NCBI GenBank assembly: GCA_028753945.1 | Contig: JAPNXP010000002.1 | Coordinates: 4,960,001 to 5,024,000 of the forward strand | DNA from: Hexactinellida sp. DTS-2022 | Taxonomy: Eukaryota > Porifera > Hexactinellida | Length of the DNA stretch: 64,000 bases | Direction: 5' to 3' | Part shown: positions 55,085-64,000 of the stretch, in pieces | Layout: every line of letters begins with the position of its first letter | How positions within the stretch are numbered: the stretch's first letter is position 1 | The notes under the pieces: model-generated | What the model was told of the DNA's origin: nothing | Databases searched by the model: none | Seen by the model: the letters and a program-made list of their open reading frames with translations, nothing else | Translations under genes and position numbers: made by a program

Positions 55085-55743
55085 GTCAAATCATACAATT
55101 ATAGAATGGGAGGGGTCGACAGGCATGACAGACTCGTGGGACAACATGCAATTCCTCTCACATCCAAACGCGGATATATCAAGATATTCTTCCACATACT
55201 AGACTCAGCGATGGTCAACGCCTGGATCCTATTCAAAACAGCTAAGAAGGCACAAGGTATGTGGAATACAGCTGCAGAACGTAGACACACATTGGCATGG
55301 TTCAAAGAGTGTGTCATTCTATCTCTCTGTGGTAATTATACATCTCGGAAAGTGACATCAACCGTCCAGTTGTCAAAGCCACTCTTACCCATTGATTCGT
55401 TGGGCAACATAGTACAGCATCAGATACAACCGACCAAAAATATACCCGAGTTCGAAGACAAACAAGTCGGGAGGTGTCTCATTTGCAGAAAATTACAGCG
55501 TACAGCTTGCATCAAGTGTCAACAATTTACTGTTACGAATGCGGTAGACAGCATCTCGTGAAACTTTTAGAGCAGCACACAAAGGAGGCGACTGAAACCG
55601 GATCCCAGGAACAAGTCATAGTGCCGCCGTCAAACGAACCCTTCACTCAACCCGAGGGTCTGAGCTCCAGCGAAAATGATCCTGATTCACCCGAGGATGA
55701 CTTCGAATATATTAGCTGGTCACGCTCGCGAGAAGAACACTGA
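55085..55743 (+). pseudogene. second piggyBac transposase, C-terminal fragment
   Basis: It starts at YRMGGVDRHDRLVGQHAIPL (the third catalytic Asp region) and continues to the Cys-rich end (GRCLICRKLQRTACIKCQQ then IYCYECGRQHL). It closes with an acidic tail (SSENDPDSPEDDFEYIS). It is homologous to, but clearly diverged from, the inverted-repeat copies. At the position where those have TAG, this copy reads through (LLPIDSLGNIVQHQIQP). One base is missing in a T run at 55526-55528 inside the zinc finger. The N-terminal three quarters are absent, replaced by minisatellite. Confidence 0.9.
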
Positions 55744-56049
55744 ATTCACGCGGGAACCAATGGACGATCGCAAGCTGACCCATTTAGAGATTGGATTCAG
55801 TCGTATCATAAAGTATTACAGTAGTCTGTATAGTAGTAGGATTTATTACTACAGTATGCATTAACTCATTATACCTAAACGTACGTATATTGTAATTGTC
55901 TATCAGAATAATTTGAATAAATACACAAGCAAACTGTATCTTCACTAAATGTTACGATAGGGGATAGAGGTAACAGGTATACATATAGCGAGCTCAGTTT
56001 TTCGAAATTCCCCAAAGAGACGAACAAGCCTGCCAGAAGTCTATCATGA

Positions 56050-57053
56050 GATCATTATAAAAACTAACATATGCTCTAAGTGCCTCAATTTACACTCAGG
56101 ACAAGGCCAACATTCGGAGGAGTGTGGTTAACATACGAATCGTAACAATAATATATCATTAGCGAGAGCACAATCAAAATAATCATAACTCACCAACACA
56201 CGTGCCCAGTTGGATGATAAACTGTCAGAGGTGTCACCTGCCAAGATTGATTGCTGAGGTACATGCTCCCACACGGTTGAGAGACATGAATGAGACACAT
56301 TTGCAAACCACAGTCAATGTAATGACAGCAAATTAGACACAGCCAGGTTCTTTATCCCGTCAAGCGGCTACGCTTTGTCAAGCAGCTCTCGTCTACGGTG
56401 GCACACCCTCCGATCAGGACTGGATCCGTCACCCAACATTCATCGCATATCTAATTGGCACCCATATACTCGGGGGAAATAGACACACAAAGTTATATGC
56501 ATTCTAATATCAGACTGATACTGTTACCAAATGGTAACATTCCTAGGGAGGATGGTACCGGATGTGTGCCTCTGTATAGTAGGCTGATGCAATGTAGTGA
56601 CAGCAGAAATAGCATAAAGTGTGATACGAACCTAAACTTGTCAGGAATAGACTTACTCCCCAACTACTATAACCTGTTACGGCGCAAACAGGTCACCTGT
56701 GTCAATACTATAGGTGACAATCATAATTATTCGAATTGGGAGTACAATTACACCACAAAAGAGATACTATCTCACAAGGCTCACAAGGTGCTCTACAAAC
56801 AGAAATCTAACTCTCATATACACGGGCAAATACAAAATTTATACTCATTTCGCCATTTTGGGACCAAAAACGAACAAGAGTATTGATAACACGGTTGAGG
56901 CTTACCATATACAGATGTTCACATTAGCGCGTGCCAATAAACGTATTTTACGATCATCTATATGAATCTGAATTGTGAACGTGCAGAATTTTCGAACGAG
57001 CCATCTATAAGAGTGTTCCCAAGTGAAATGGATGACTTCGCTTTAGCAATATA
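56050..57053 (+). pseudogene. decayed unrecognised coding region
   Basis: Several coding-like frame segments lie head to tail. They are LSASIYTQDKANIRRSVVNI, WMINCQRCHLPRLIAEVHAP, ALVYGGTPSDQDWIRHPTFI, then a 143-codon ORF (RLILLPNGNIPREDGTGCVP), then DNTVEAYHIQMFTLARANKR. They are separated by two TAG codons and frame changes. Amino-acid composition is balanced despite the AT-rich setting. I do not recognise the family, and chance openness cannot be excluded for the outer pieces. Confidence 0.35.
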
Positions 57054-57763
57054 GCTGAAAAAAATGTATGTACATTGTCAATTGACTGGTTCGCTATATT
57101 TCCAAACCCCCAAAGCAAAATGAGTTGTCTAATACCAATCATTATATATGTACAAGTATAACATAGCAAGATTACCAGGATAAAAACTAAGGGCTAACAA
57201 TTGCACATTGCTAAAAGCACATAAAAGAGTATTATGAACAAATATGTAAACAGAGTAAATATTACATAATTGATAGTTTAGTTCCAGTCAGTTAGAAGAT
57301 CTTGCGTGGGGATTGAGATATCATATATACAAGTCCCGAATAAGGAGGACTAAAGTGGAATTTCACAATTACGAAATTGAGATGAATTGTATGACAAAAC
57401 GCTAGTAGAGATAATAGATTTGCTCATCAAAGCTCGTGGCGAGGGTATATAGTGGGCATAGAAGGCAGATGGATGGAGGGATGAGCGCCCTATTAGAGTT
57501 GCGAGAAATAAACTTGAGAGAGAAGGGTCTGGGTTGAGATTTATAAGCAGGGGGTAGAGCAAGACCAGGACTAATGTAGTGGCCCATCAGTTTACATAAT
57601 CAACAGTGGGAACACCCCGGTAGACAGGGCAATGTCCTCCACTCAAGGATGAGCAGATTTATAAATCAAATAGAGTCGGGAAGCGATACAAAAGATACAC
57701 ATTTCGCCAATAGGGGACAAAAACTATCTCTAGCTTTGAACGCTGAGTGAATGGTTCTAAGAG
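57054..57763. other. no gene seen
   Basis: Unassigned. Minus-strand ORFs at 57350-57590 overlap each other and show no recognisable motif. Confidence 0.3.
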
Positions 57764-58011
57764 GAGGTATAGTGTCAGTCAGGTTGGGTTATAAACTCTC
57801 GATATAGCTCTTGTGGTACAAGGACTTGGCCGGAAACCAGACAGGGTGAGGTACACGAGCATCTAACATGAGTAATCAGTGTTTATAGAGGTATACTGTC
57901 AGTCAGGTTGGGTTAGAAGCACGCGATAAAGTCCCTGTGCAATAGCACTTGGCCGCAAAGCGAGACAGGAGTGATACACCAGCACCTAAAATTAGCAATA
58001 AATGCAACGTA
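57764..58011 (+). repeat. 124-bp tandem duplication
   Basis: Two diverged units begin GAGGTATAGTGTCAGTCAGG and GAGGTATACTGTCAGTCAGG, 124 bp apart. Both carry CACTTGGCCG/GGACTTGGCCGG and CGAGACAGG-type phrases. Confidence 0.7.
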
Positions 58012-58149
58012 GAGGTAGAGAAACAAAATTTGAGATGAGTTAAAAATCTTGTAATACCAATGGCATTTCTACGTGAAATAAATTTTAACACCTGTGGCAC
58101 TTATAGTTTTAGCTGGAGAGCCGTCACGAAGAAAGAACAAATAAACAAT

Positions 58150-58440
58150 ATCTAACAAGGGCAGTGAGTTTAGAACTGTGCCACTAAGTATAGTCGGCCC
58201 CAGGGGTTGGATCTTGGGGGGGGGGGGGGGTGCGGGGGGGTGCAAACCCCCCCCCTAAATTTATACTATTCGAAAATTTCATTCTCTTTTTGTATTGTAG
58301 TCCTATTTTGTTGGCCGAGAATATTTAATGAAAAATCTCATCCAAAATTTGCACCCCCCCAAACTACACCCATCCAAAATTTGCACTCCCCCAAATTTTG
58401 TGGCTAGACCACCCCTGTTCGGCGCAGTGAAAACCCATTG
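58150..58440. other. G/C-tract repeat, probable element
   Basis: Long G and C runs (58218-58232 and 58248-58254) are followed by repeated CATCCAAAATTTGCAC and CCCCCAAA phrases. The left edge has GTGCCACTAAGTATAGTCGG, which recalls the palindromic modules at 8219 and 9583. The ends are not resolved. Confidence 0.4.
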
Positions 58441-58843
58441 TTACCAAGGAATGTTATCAGAACCTCAGAGGAAGGAGTAATTGTCAATAAGAGTCATAGG
58501 ATCAACAAATTTGAATTGAGAAATGTTTCTGAACAATGAGTTGAATAAGATAGCAATGCTTGACAGAGATAGAAGGAAGTAAAGTCCCAAACCAGATATA
58601 TAAAAACTAATTATGGCCTAGAATAGAAAATATGTAAGTAGTAACATAGATATAAAACATTCAGAAAAAGCGTTTATCGTGCTCAATGGAATATTATTAT
58701 GATAAAATAGAATGGTGATGGAATTTGAACTCCTTACTCGTTTATAATGATTATCAAATCACGTGTTATCACGTGTTGAGACTCACATTGACTAGTATTC
58801 GGCAATATATATAATCAAGCCGACTAGAAAATTCCTAAACACT

Positions 58844-59200
58844 ATGCAAGCGCATATAATTGATCTGCAGCGACTAGTCAGGCTGACTAATAATTCAGAC
58901 ACACTAAGGGTGCTCCATGATGCCATCACTGCGGCTAAAGCTCAGTCCCGCGTTGAGGCCCGACAGAGGAGAAGAGCCATCCGAGAACAGGCCCGTCAAA
59001 TACGGCGTCAGAATACTTCGCGGCTCCAGAATAAGCATAGTCGTGTGGTCTGGCGAAATATCAACGACATGCGGGTAGAATCCCAGACCTCCATCCATCT
59101 CTTGCCTGGAATCGGCACCCAGGACACCAGGGAAGGGTACCTGGACGCCCACTGGAAGGCGCAGCGCCAACATCCGGACGTGAGTTCAACTGTTGTCTAG
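58844..59200 (+). CDS. basic 118-codon ORF, unrecognised
   Basis: Starts MQAHIIDLQRLVRLTNNSDT, then a long Arg/Gln-rich helix (RQRRRAIREQARQIRRQN) and VVWRNINDMRVESQTSIHLL, YLDAHWKAQRQHP. The W-x-x-I-N-x-x-R and later D-x-x-W pattern faintly recalls the region before reverse transcriptase in retroelements, but I cannot confirm that. It ends ~90 bases upstream of a hammerhead motif on the same strand, so the two probably belong to one element. Confidence 0.45.
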   Translation: MQAHIIDLQRLVRLTNNSDTLRVLHDAITAAKAQSRVEARQRRRAIREQARQIRRQNTSRLQNKHSRVVWRNINDMRVESQTSIHLLPGIGTQDTREGYLDAHWKAQRQHPDVSSTVV

Positions 59201-59221
59201 TATATGTGTTAGTTACTTGTG

Positions 59222-59271
59222 GTGTAGTATTCACTATAACGGATTTCGATCTCGACCTCAGAATACTACAC
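59222..59271 (+). repeat. 11-bp hairpin upstream of the ribozyme
   Basis: GTGTAGTATTC pairs perfectly with GAATACTACAC across 28 bases, 19 bases before stem III of the hammerhead. Confidence 0.75.
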
Positions 59272-59289
59272 AATGTTTGTGTTGTAAAG

Positions 59290-59345
59290 TGCTGTCCGGT
59301 GTTGTTACTACACTGCTGATGAGACCTAGAAAGGTCGAAACAGCA
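59290..59345 (+). ncRNA. hammerhead ribozyme motif, stem III open
   Basis: All parts are present in order. Stem III 5' strand TGCTGT (59290-59295), then C17 at 59296, giving a GUC triplet. Stem I CGGTGT/ACACTG (59297-59302, 59310-59315) with a 7-base loop. Core CTGATGA (59316-59322). Stem II GACCT/AGGTC with loop AGAA (59323-59336). GAAA (59337-59340). Stem III 3' strand ACAGCA (59340-59345). Pairs 1.1-2.1, 10.1-11.1 and A15.1-U16.1 are correct. Self-cleavage would be expected after 59296. Such ribozymes occur in Penelope-like elements and retrozymes. The open-stem-III (type III) layout is more usual in plants than in animals. Another repeat copy (11045-11160) lacks the 5' half. Confidence 0.8.
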
Positions 59346-59534
59346 AATATTTGTTATTAGAGATAATGTAATCAGATTGAGTATAGCGTCCATGCAATTT
59401 ATTTAGGTGCAACCATCAAGCTTGATGATGTGCAAAGTCGCTATATAAATTTTTTAGTGTGTCCGGGATAACTTGTATCTGACCGAAAAATATAATCAAA
59501 ATTTTGAACGGCTAACTCAATAAATATTATGATT

Positions 59535-59830
59535 TACTGGGGGGGGGGGGGGCGTGGGGGTACCTGATCGAATAAACACAATACTATTCGAATAGGTACC
59601 CGTAGATAATGTATTGAGGGTTTTGCTGATCGTATAAATGTTATAATATTATTATTCCAGGTAACCGGTATACGTATGTGAATTATATATATATATATAT
59701 ATAGGGATTAGCTGATCGTGTAAATGTTATAATATTAATATTCTGCCAGGTTACCCGTAATTATATAGAGGGTTTGGCTGATCGCATAAATATTATAATA
59801 TTATTCGACCAGGTAACCGGTGAAATAGCA
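59535..59830 (+). repeat. poly-G run and ~95-bp degenerate tandem repeats
   Basis: A run of about 13 G at 59539-59552 precedes three or four units of GCTGATCGTATAAATGTTAT, AATATTATTATTCC, AGGTAACCGGT. An (AT)n tract lies near 59690. No ORF. Confidence 0.65.
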
Positions 59831-60121
59831 ATATATAACATTGTGTTAGCTAACCGTGAAATCATGGACAAAATACAAGTAGTTAACCAACAATGAATGT
59901 CGTCTCACAAGTTAGCTAAACGTGTATCGAGTGAAATACCTTAGTTACCATGAAAATTCGTCATCCAAAATAAGGAGAAATTCCTTGATTAGAAGCCAAA
60001 AATATCATCGCCAATTCAAACAAGAATAATCAGAATAAAAGTAGTTATAAATATCACAAAAATATTTTAGAAACCATTATCAGAATGAATGAAAGGATAT
60101 ATAGGAATATATAATCTAGAG

Positions 60122-60226
60122 CAATTTTTCTCAGCGTACCCCTGGCTATTTTTTAACATTACGCGTGCCCCCATGAGAAGCCTCGCGTACCCCTAGGGTA
60201 CGCGTACCCCAGTTTGAAGACCACTG
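60122..60226. mobile_element. hAT-type MITE, 105 bp
   Basis: Right end inverted reads CAGTGGTCTTCAAACTGGGG. The left end is a mutated match, CAATTTTTCTCAGCGTACCC. Flanked by the exact 8-bp duplication ATCTAGAG (60114-60121, 60227-60234). Internal GCGTACCCC phrases are repeated. Confidence 0.8.
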
Positions 60227-60234
60227 ATCTAGAG

Positions 60235-61140
60235 TAAATTATTCAGAATTATCATACTAAATCCAAATAAGGTGGACATGAAAGGCCTTAGAGCCAAGTG
60301 AATTTTATAGAAATAGAAACAAAAATTGTATTTTCTTACAGATCAGAACACGTACAATAAGAATGCAACTTATATAAAATTTTGTAACTAAATTTTTTCG
60401 AGGGCACAAGCGAAAATTTAAACCATGGATGATATAAAAGGGGGGTTATGAACCAAGGATCACAATGGAGAGATTCAAAAATCAAAATAATACGTTCAGA
60501 CTTTTCCTATTATTGGGAAATATATATATCTGAATTGCATGATATAATCACCAAACAAACATTGAGCGACGTTCTATATATTCATTCAAAAAAATATTAT
60601 AAAAGTGAATTATTCACTGAATTAAGGGGGTTTCCGTTTTCACAAGTTTTACCTTATAATTGGATTAGTTTGTTGATAAAAATATTCATACGGGTGAAAA
60701 TCCAAATAGAAGATATATATAAATATATGTGCCAATTAACTAAACCCAATTATTTATAACATAAAAGTTATAGCGAGTTTAATATTCCACATATTTCTCA
60801 AAAATATGGCGGGCCGTGTACGGTTAATATATTGCTGTAGCTTCAGTTGTATGCGTCAGAATTGTTTGAAATATGTTTTTCAAAAATGTAATATTATGGC
60901 TCAACATGATGTAGTTACAAAGTAAGACTAACTTCCTATATTCTTAGCATACTTCGTTTCAAAGAAAAATTGTTTGTCACCATTTTTAGACAAAATACTG
61001 AGCAAAATATTTTAAATCTTTTTTAATGTTGACAAAATATGACTGTATTGATGACTTTTGATTATAAAAGTTCATTCTTTTTATTCAAAAGAATTGTAGT
61101 TAATTAGAATTCATGAAAAAGCTTTCCGCAGTATTCAGTT
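60235..61140. other. no gene seen
   Basis: Very AT-rich. The 103-codon ORF at 60448-60759 consists mainly of Ile/Lys/Tyr codons and shows no motif, so I do not support it. Confidence 0.4.
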
Positions 61141-61604
61141 AAAGATTATAACCCGACGGAGTTGGTAGACGGTATACATTTTTGAATTATGACTCCAAAA
61201 TTTTCTTTTGCACATTTTATCAAATATCGCATGAAAGATGACCTTTTTATTAATTTTTTGAGTTCAAAAGGTCGCCATCTTTTTTATTTGGGTCAAATAA
61301 AAATTCTAAACCGGAACCAACCGCCCATAACGATAATCAATGTGATAAATCACAGATAACATGATTTTAGCATATAATAATCTTGAAACCCACAAACTAA
61401 TCAGGTTGTTTAGGAAGAATTCCCCCTATGTAACCTTTGTATTAGCGTAAGACAGCACGCCCCATAAATCGAGGTTATAGATGATAATTTGATTTCGTTT
61501 TCAGTTTGGATCTATCTATAATTGCTTCTATCATATTTATAAATGAAACAACTAAGTTGAAAACGAAATTTATGTGTTTTTGCCAGAAACTGCCGTATTT
61601 AATC
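61141..61604 (-). mobile_element. truncated reverse copy of the TTAA MITE
   Basis: On the minus strand it begins TTAAGATTAAATACGGCAG and carries the same internal order as 14049-15453 (GAAAACGAAATC, GTTATGGGCGGTTGGT, GGTAGACGG). TTAA is at 61605-61608. The opposite end is missing. Confidence 0.75.
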
Positions 61605-61881
61605 TTAAACTTTTTATACGAACAAAGTTAAACAAGCACTGCAAAGTGTAAAATTAGAAATTTAGGATTCGTAATGGGCGATCAGTTCAAAAACACTATA
61701 ACAATATGTTGCGAAAATTTTAAATACTCTTGAGTACTCTATTGTGGTCCCAGTGATGTCACCCGTCTACTTCACTATGTTCAACAATAATATTCTGAGA
61801 AAGAAGCTTGCAAAGTGAATTATTATTATTATTATTTCCGAAACTTGGGGATTTTATCCCCATAAGTTTTCGGGTATTGGT

Positions 61882-62124
61882 CAGGCCTTCACCTGGGTGC
61901 GCGGCGCGCACCCAGTCCCCAGGGCTGCGTGATTAAAAGGAAAATGCTGGAAGGGTGCGTGAAATAGGAATTAATTTGGGTGCGCAGCGCGCACCCAGAG
62001 TATTTATAATACTAGTTTTGGTATTCTTTTGGTAAATGCACTATTTTTGGCAAATTTGTAAACGCGATTGAAAATACAACTTAACCAAGGGTGCGCGGAT
62101 CTCTTCGGGCTCGCTGAAGGCCTG
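61882..62124. mobile_element. hAT-type MITE with GTGCGC palindromes
   Basis: Inverted ends CAGGCCTTCA and TGAAGGCCTG, flanked by the exact 8-bp duplication GTATTGGT (61874-61881, 62125-62132). Inside are two palindromes (CTGGGTGCGCGGCGCGCACC with CAG, and GGGTGCGCAGCGCGCACCC) plus a third GGGTGCGCGG half. An (ATT)n tract lies to the left. No gene. Confidence 0.85.
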
Positions 62125-62401
62125 GTATTGGTTGAAATGGATCATTGATATGACTGGAAAGATAGAGCTAAACTCTAGCTACTTTTTCAATTTTAATCTT
62201 GTGGTCACATCACTGAAATGACACCACCATATGTTGTTATTTCAATTGTAACCATTTGGATAATTGTCTCATTTGTTCTTCCGATGAGTTTGTAATGGGA
62301 TATTGATGTGATTAGATGGTTAGAGCTAAGCTCTATAGTCTATACTTTGGGAGCGAGGAAATTTGCTGGGTCATCAAAAATGGGCACATCACGTGCCCAT
62401 A

Positions 62402-62625
62402 TATGGATCATTTTGAAAACTTCGTGTTAGGGTCACGAAATGTGTTATTGACGGATGTGAATTCGGGTATTCCGATTATTTGAGTATTTGACAAGAAAAC
62501 ATACCCTCGATTGGATTAATTTTGAAAACTGAGTGTTAGCGTCACGAAATGTGCTATTGACGGATGTGAATTCGGGTATTCCGAGTATTTGAGTATTTGA
62601 CAAGAAAACATACCCTCGATTTGGA
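62402..62625 (+). repeat. 109-bp tandem duplication
   Basis: Two near-identical units carry TCACGAAATGTG, TATTGACGGATGTGAATTCG, GGTATTCCGA and ACAAGAAAACATACCCTCGA, 109 bp apart. A short palindrome GGGCACATCACGTGCCC lies immediately upstream at about 62383. Confidence 0.8.
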
Positions 62626-62639
62626 TTAAAGGCCCTAAG

Positions 62640-63029
62640 GTTTCAAATTTTCACCATTTAACTTTTTTTATTTGATCAATTGTTGATTATTTTTGTCAGA
62701 CAATATATGGAAATTGAAATGTTGACTCCAGTGTTTCGAATATGGAGAATAATCTACGGACAATCGATGGATACGGTGAAATCCAATCTACCACAAAACA
62801 AGTAGGTCATATCATTGAAAATAACTTTGGAAAAGAGTCAAAACTGTGTGCAAACAACTTATATTGTCCGTCTCTACTGTTAGCTTTAAGAAAAATATTT
62901 CAGATTTTTTTCTTACATAATCAACAAATTTTATTCCGGGGAATACCGTTAAGAGGGAAGTACATCTGTTATATTATTAGAATCCCGCTATATTCCTTCC
63001 CCCTACAATTAGCTGACACTTCGTAATCT
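62640..63029. other. no gene seen
   Basis: AT-rich. The 94-codon ORF at 62742-63026 has no recognisable motif, and its strand is opposite to the hAT gene that starts just beyond it. Confidence 0.3.
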
Positions 63030-64000
63030 TCAGAGTTGATAATCTTCTAGGCACTTTGGAATACGCCTTGTTATATGGGCCCGTGAACTAACACCTATAC
63101 TTTCTACTTTCAGCCCACGGTTTGTAGATTTTATTGGTGTTGCACTTGAAGTATTATAATTATGGTCTGACGGTGGTGACCATTGCACATCGCTTAAAGG
63201 TTTCTTAGGTGGCGGAGGTTCACAGCTATTAATTTCAGTTATCAAATTATCCCTTACATTTGTGGGCAAACTAACTTCAAGTTCTAGATCTTTCTCCATT
63301 CCGAAATAATGATATCCTTGATAGCATCCCAAGAGTATTTCTGTTGAATAGTAAAGAATGAAGTTTTGAACCTGGGATCAAGTATTGTTGCGATTAGGTG
63401 ATGTTTTTTGGTAAATATCTTTCCATCAATCACAAAACGTGTCTCAATGGATTTCCTTAATTCGTTCTTCATTGTTTGCACTCCTTCATAATTTTCTTTT
63501 TTCCAAAGGTATCGTAAAAGAATTTGTATTTCGACGATGACTTCAGAAATGGATATTGAATTGGAACTAAACCGTTTTATAACTTCCTCAATTGGTTGCA
63601 ATAATCTTAACATATTTTCAACTAAATGCCACTGGTATAAAGTGAGGTTTGTAATTCCAAAATCATTTGAATACATTCCAATTGCTCTTCTTTGCTCTAT
63701 CATACGTTCCAACATGTAAAACGTGCAATTCCATCGAGTTCTCACATCTTGGATTAGTTTGTGTTGTGGAATTCCAAGTTCATTTTGAATATCTTTGAGA
63801 CGATTTGTTGCTAAAGGTGAATGATGAAAGTGGCCAACAATGTTTCTGCTAACATGTATAATATCCTTAATACTTCTTTGTGAGAAAATACTATCGTTTA
63901 GGGCCAATTGGAGTGTGTGTATAAAACAACCATCACTATCTATATTGGACAATTCCGCACCTAGGCTCATGTTCGCGGCATATTCGCGAATGAGGAGATG
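63030..64000 (-). pseudogene. hAT transposase, internal/C-terminal part, runs off the window
   Basis: The frame is open to the right edge (REYAANMSLGAEL), so the N-terminus, including any BED finger, lies beyond 64000. Visible blocks are CFIHTLQLALND, IVGHFHHSPLATNRL, IQDVRTRWNCTFYMLERMIE, LLQPIEEVIKRFS and HHLIATILDPRFK, all typical of hAT (ZBED-like) transposases. One base is missing in the A run at 63291-63293. After it the frame continues as DLELEVSLPTNVRDNLITEI and a Pro-rich linker. The C-terminal dimerisation domain is not seen before 63030. MITEs with hAT ends at 11295, 16126, 43281/50327, 60122 and 61882 may be relatives of such elements. Confidence 0.85.

Noticed and set aside
57350-58100. 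Long decayed reading frame with several TAG codons
   Set aside because: Stop frequency is about what random sequence of this composition gives.
60448-60759. 103-codon ORF
   Set aside because: Composition is what AT-rich DNA gives by chance, with no motif and no context.

Overview
The window looks like nuclear DNA of an animal, most likely an invertebrate. It is strongly A+T-rich by eye, has no bacterial-style operons, no rRNA or clear tRNA, and no intact multi-exon host gene. What it holds instead is dense eukaryotic transposable elements and satellites. Relatives of a THAP-type P element, piggyBac, hAT, pogo/Tigger, a Helentron-like Helitron and a tyrosine-recombinase element are all visible. 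I cannot name the species.

Layout. 0-3.7 kb: a ~105-bp AT-rich tandem array, then unassigned DNA. 3.7-9.6 kb: an OTU protease ORF on the minus strand split by a 1.5-kb hAT-type insertion, a Pif1-like Helitron helicase fragment on the plus strand, and three copies of the Helitron 3' tail with near-perfect hairpins. 9.6-14 kb: two inverted copies of a pogo/Tigger-type MITE, a tyrosine-recombinase fragment and a hAT MITE. 14-15.45 kb: a tandemly fused TTAA-flanked MITE. 15.5-22.65 kb: a 7.16-kb element with 260-bp terminal inverted repeats built from poly-G/poly-C hairpins. It sits in a satellite monomer with a 5-bp target duplication and carries a second OTU gene, itself split by a complete P element. 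22.65-25.7 kb: two satellites. 26-33 kb: foldbacks, a decayed gene of an uncharacterised family and an inverted array of the first satellite. 37-39 kb: a cluster of small unidentified ORFs. 40-54 kb: a 5.7-kb near-identical inverted repeat around a 2.4-kb spacer. Each arm carries a piggyBac transposase broken by the same mutations and by the same hAT-type minisatellite MITE. 54.5-59.5 kb: minisatellites, a second piggyBac fragment, unrecognised ORFs and a complete hammerhead-ribozyme motif. 60-64 kb: further MITEs and a hAT transposase running off the right edge.

The parts relate by insertion into one another rather than by shared function. Target-site duplications set the order of events: satellite, then large OTU element, then P element; OTU gene, then hAT; piggyBac, then MITE, then inverted duplication. 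Most frame breaks in the transposase-like ORFs are single-base length changes in A/T runs, so either decay is recent or the consensus has homopolymer errors.
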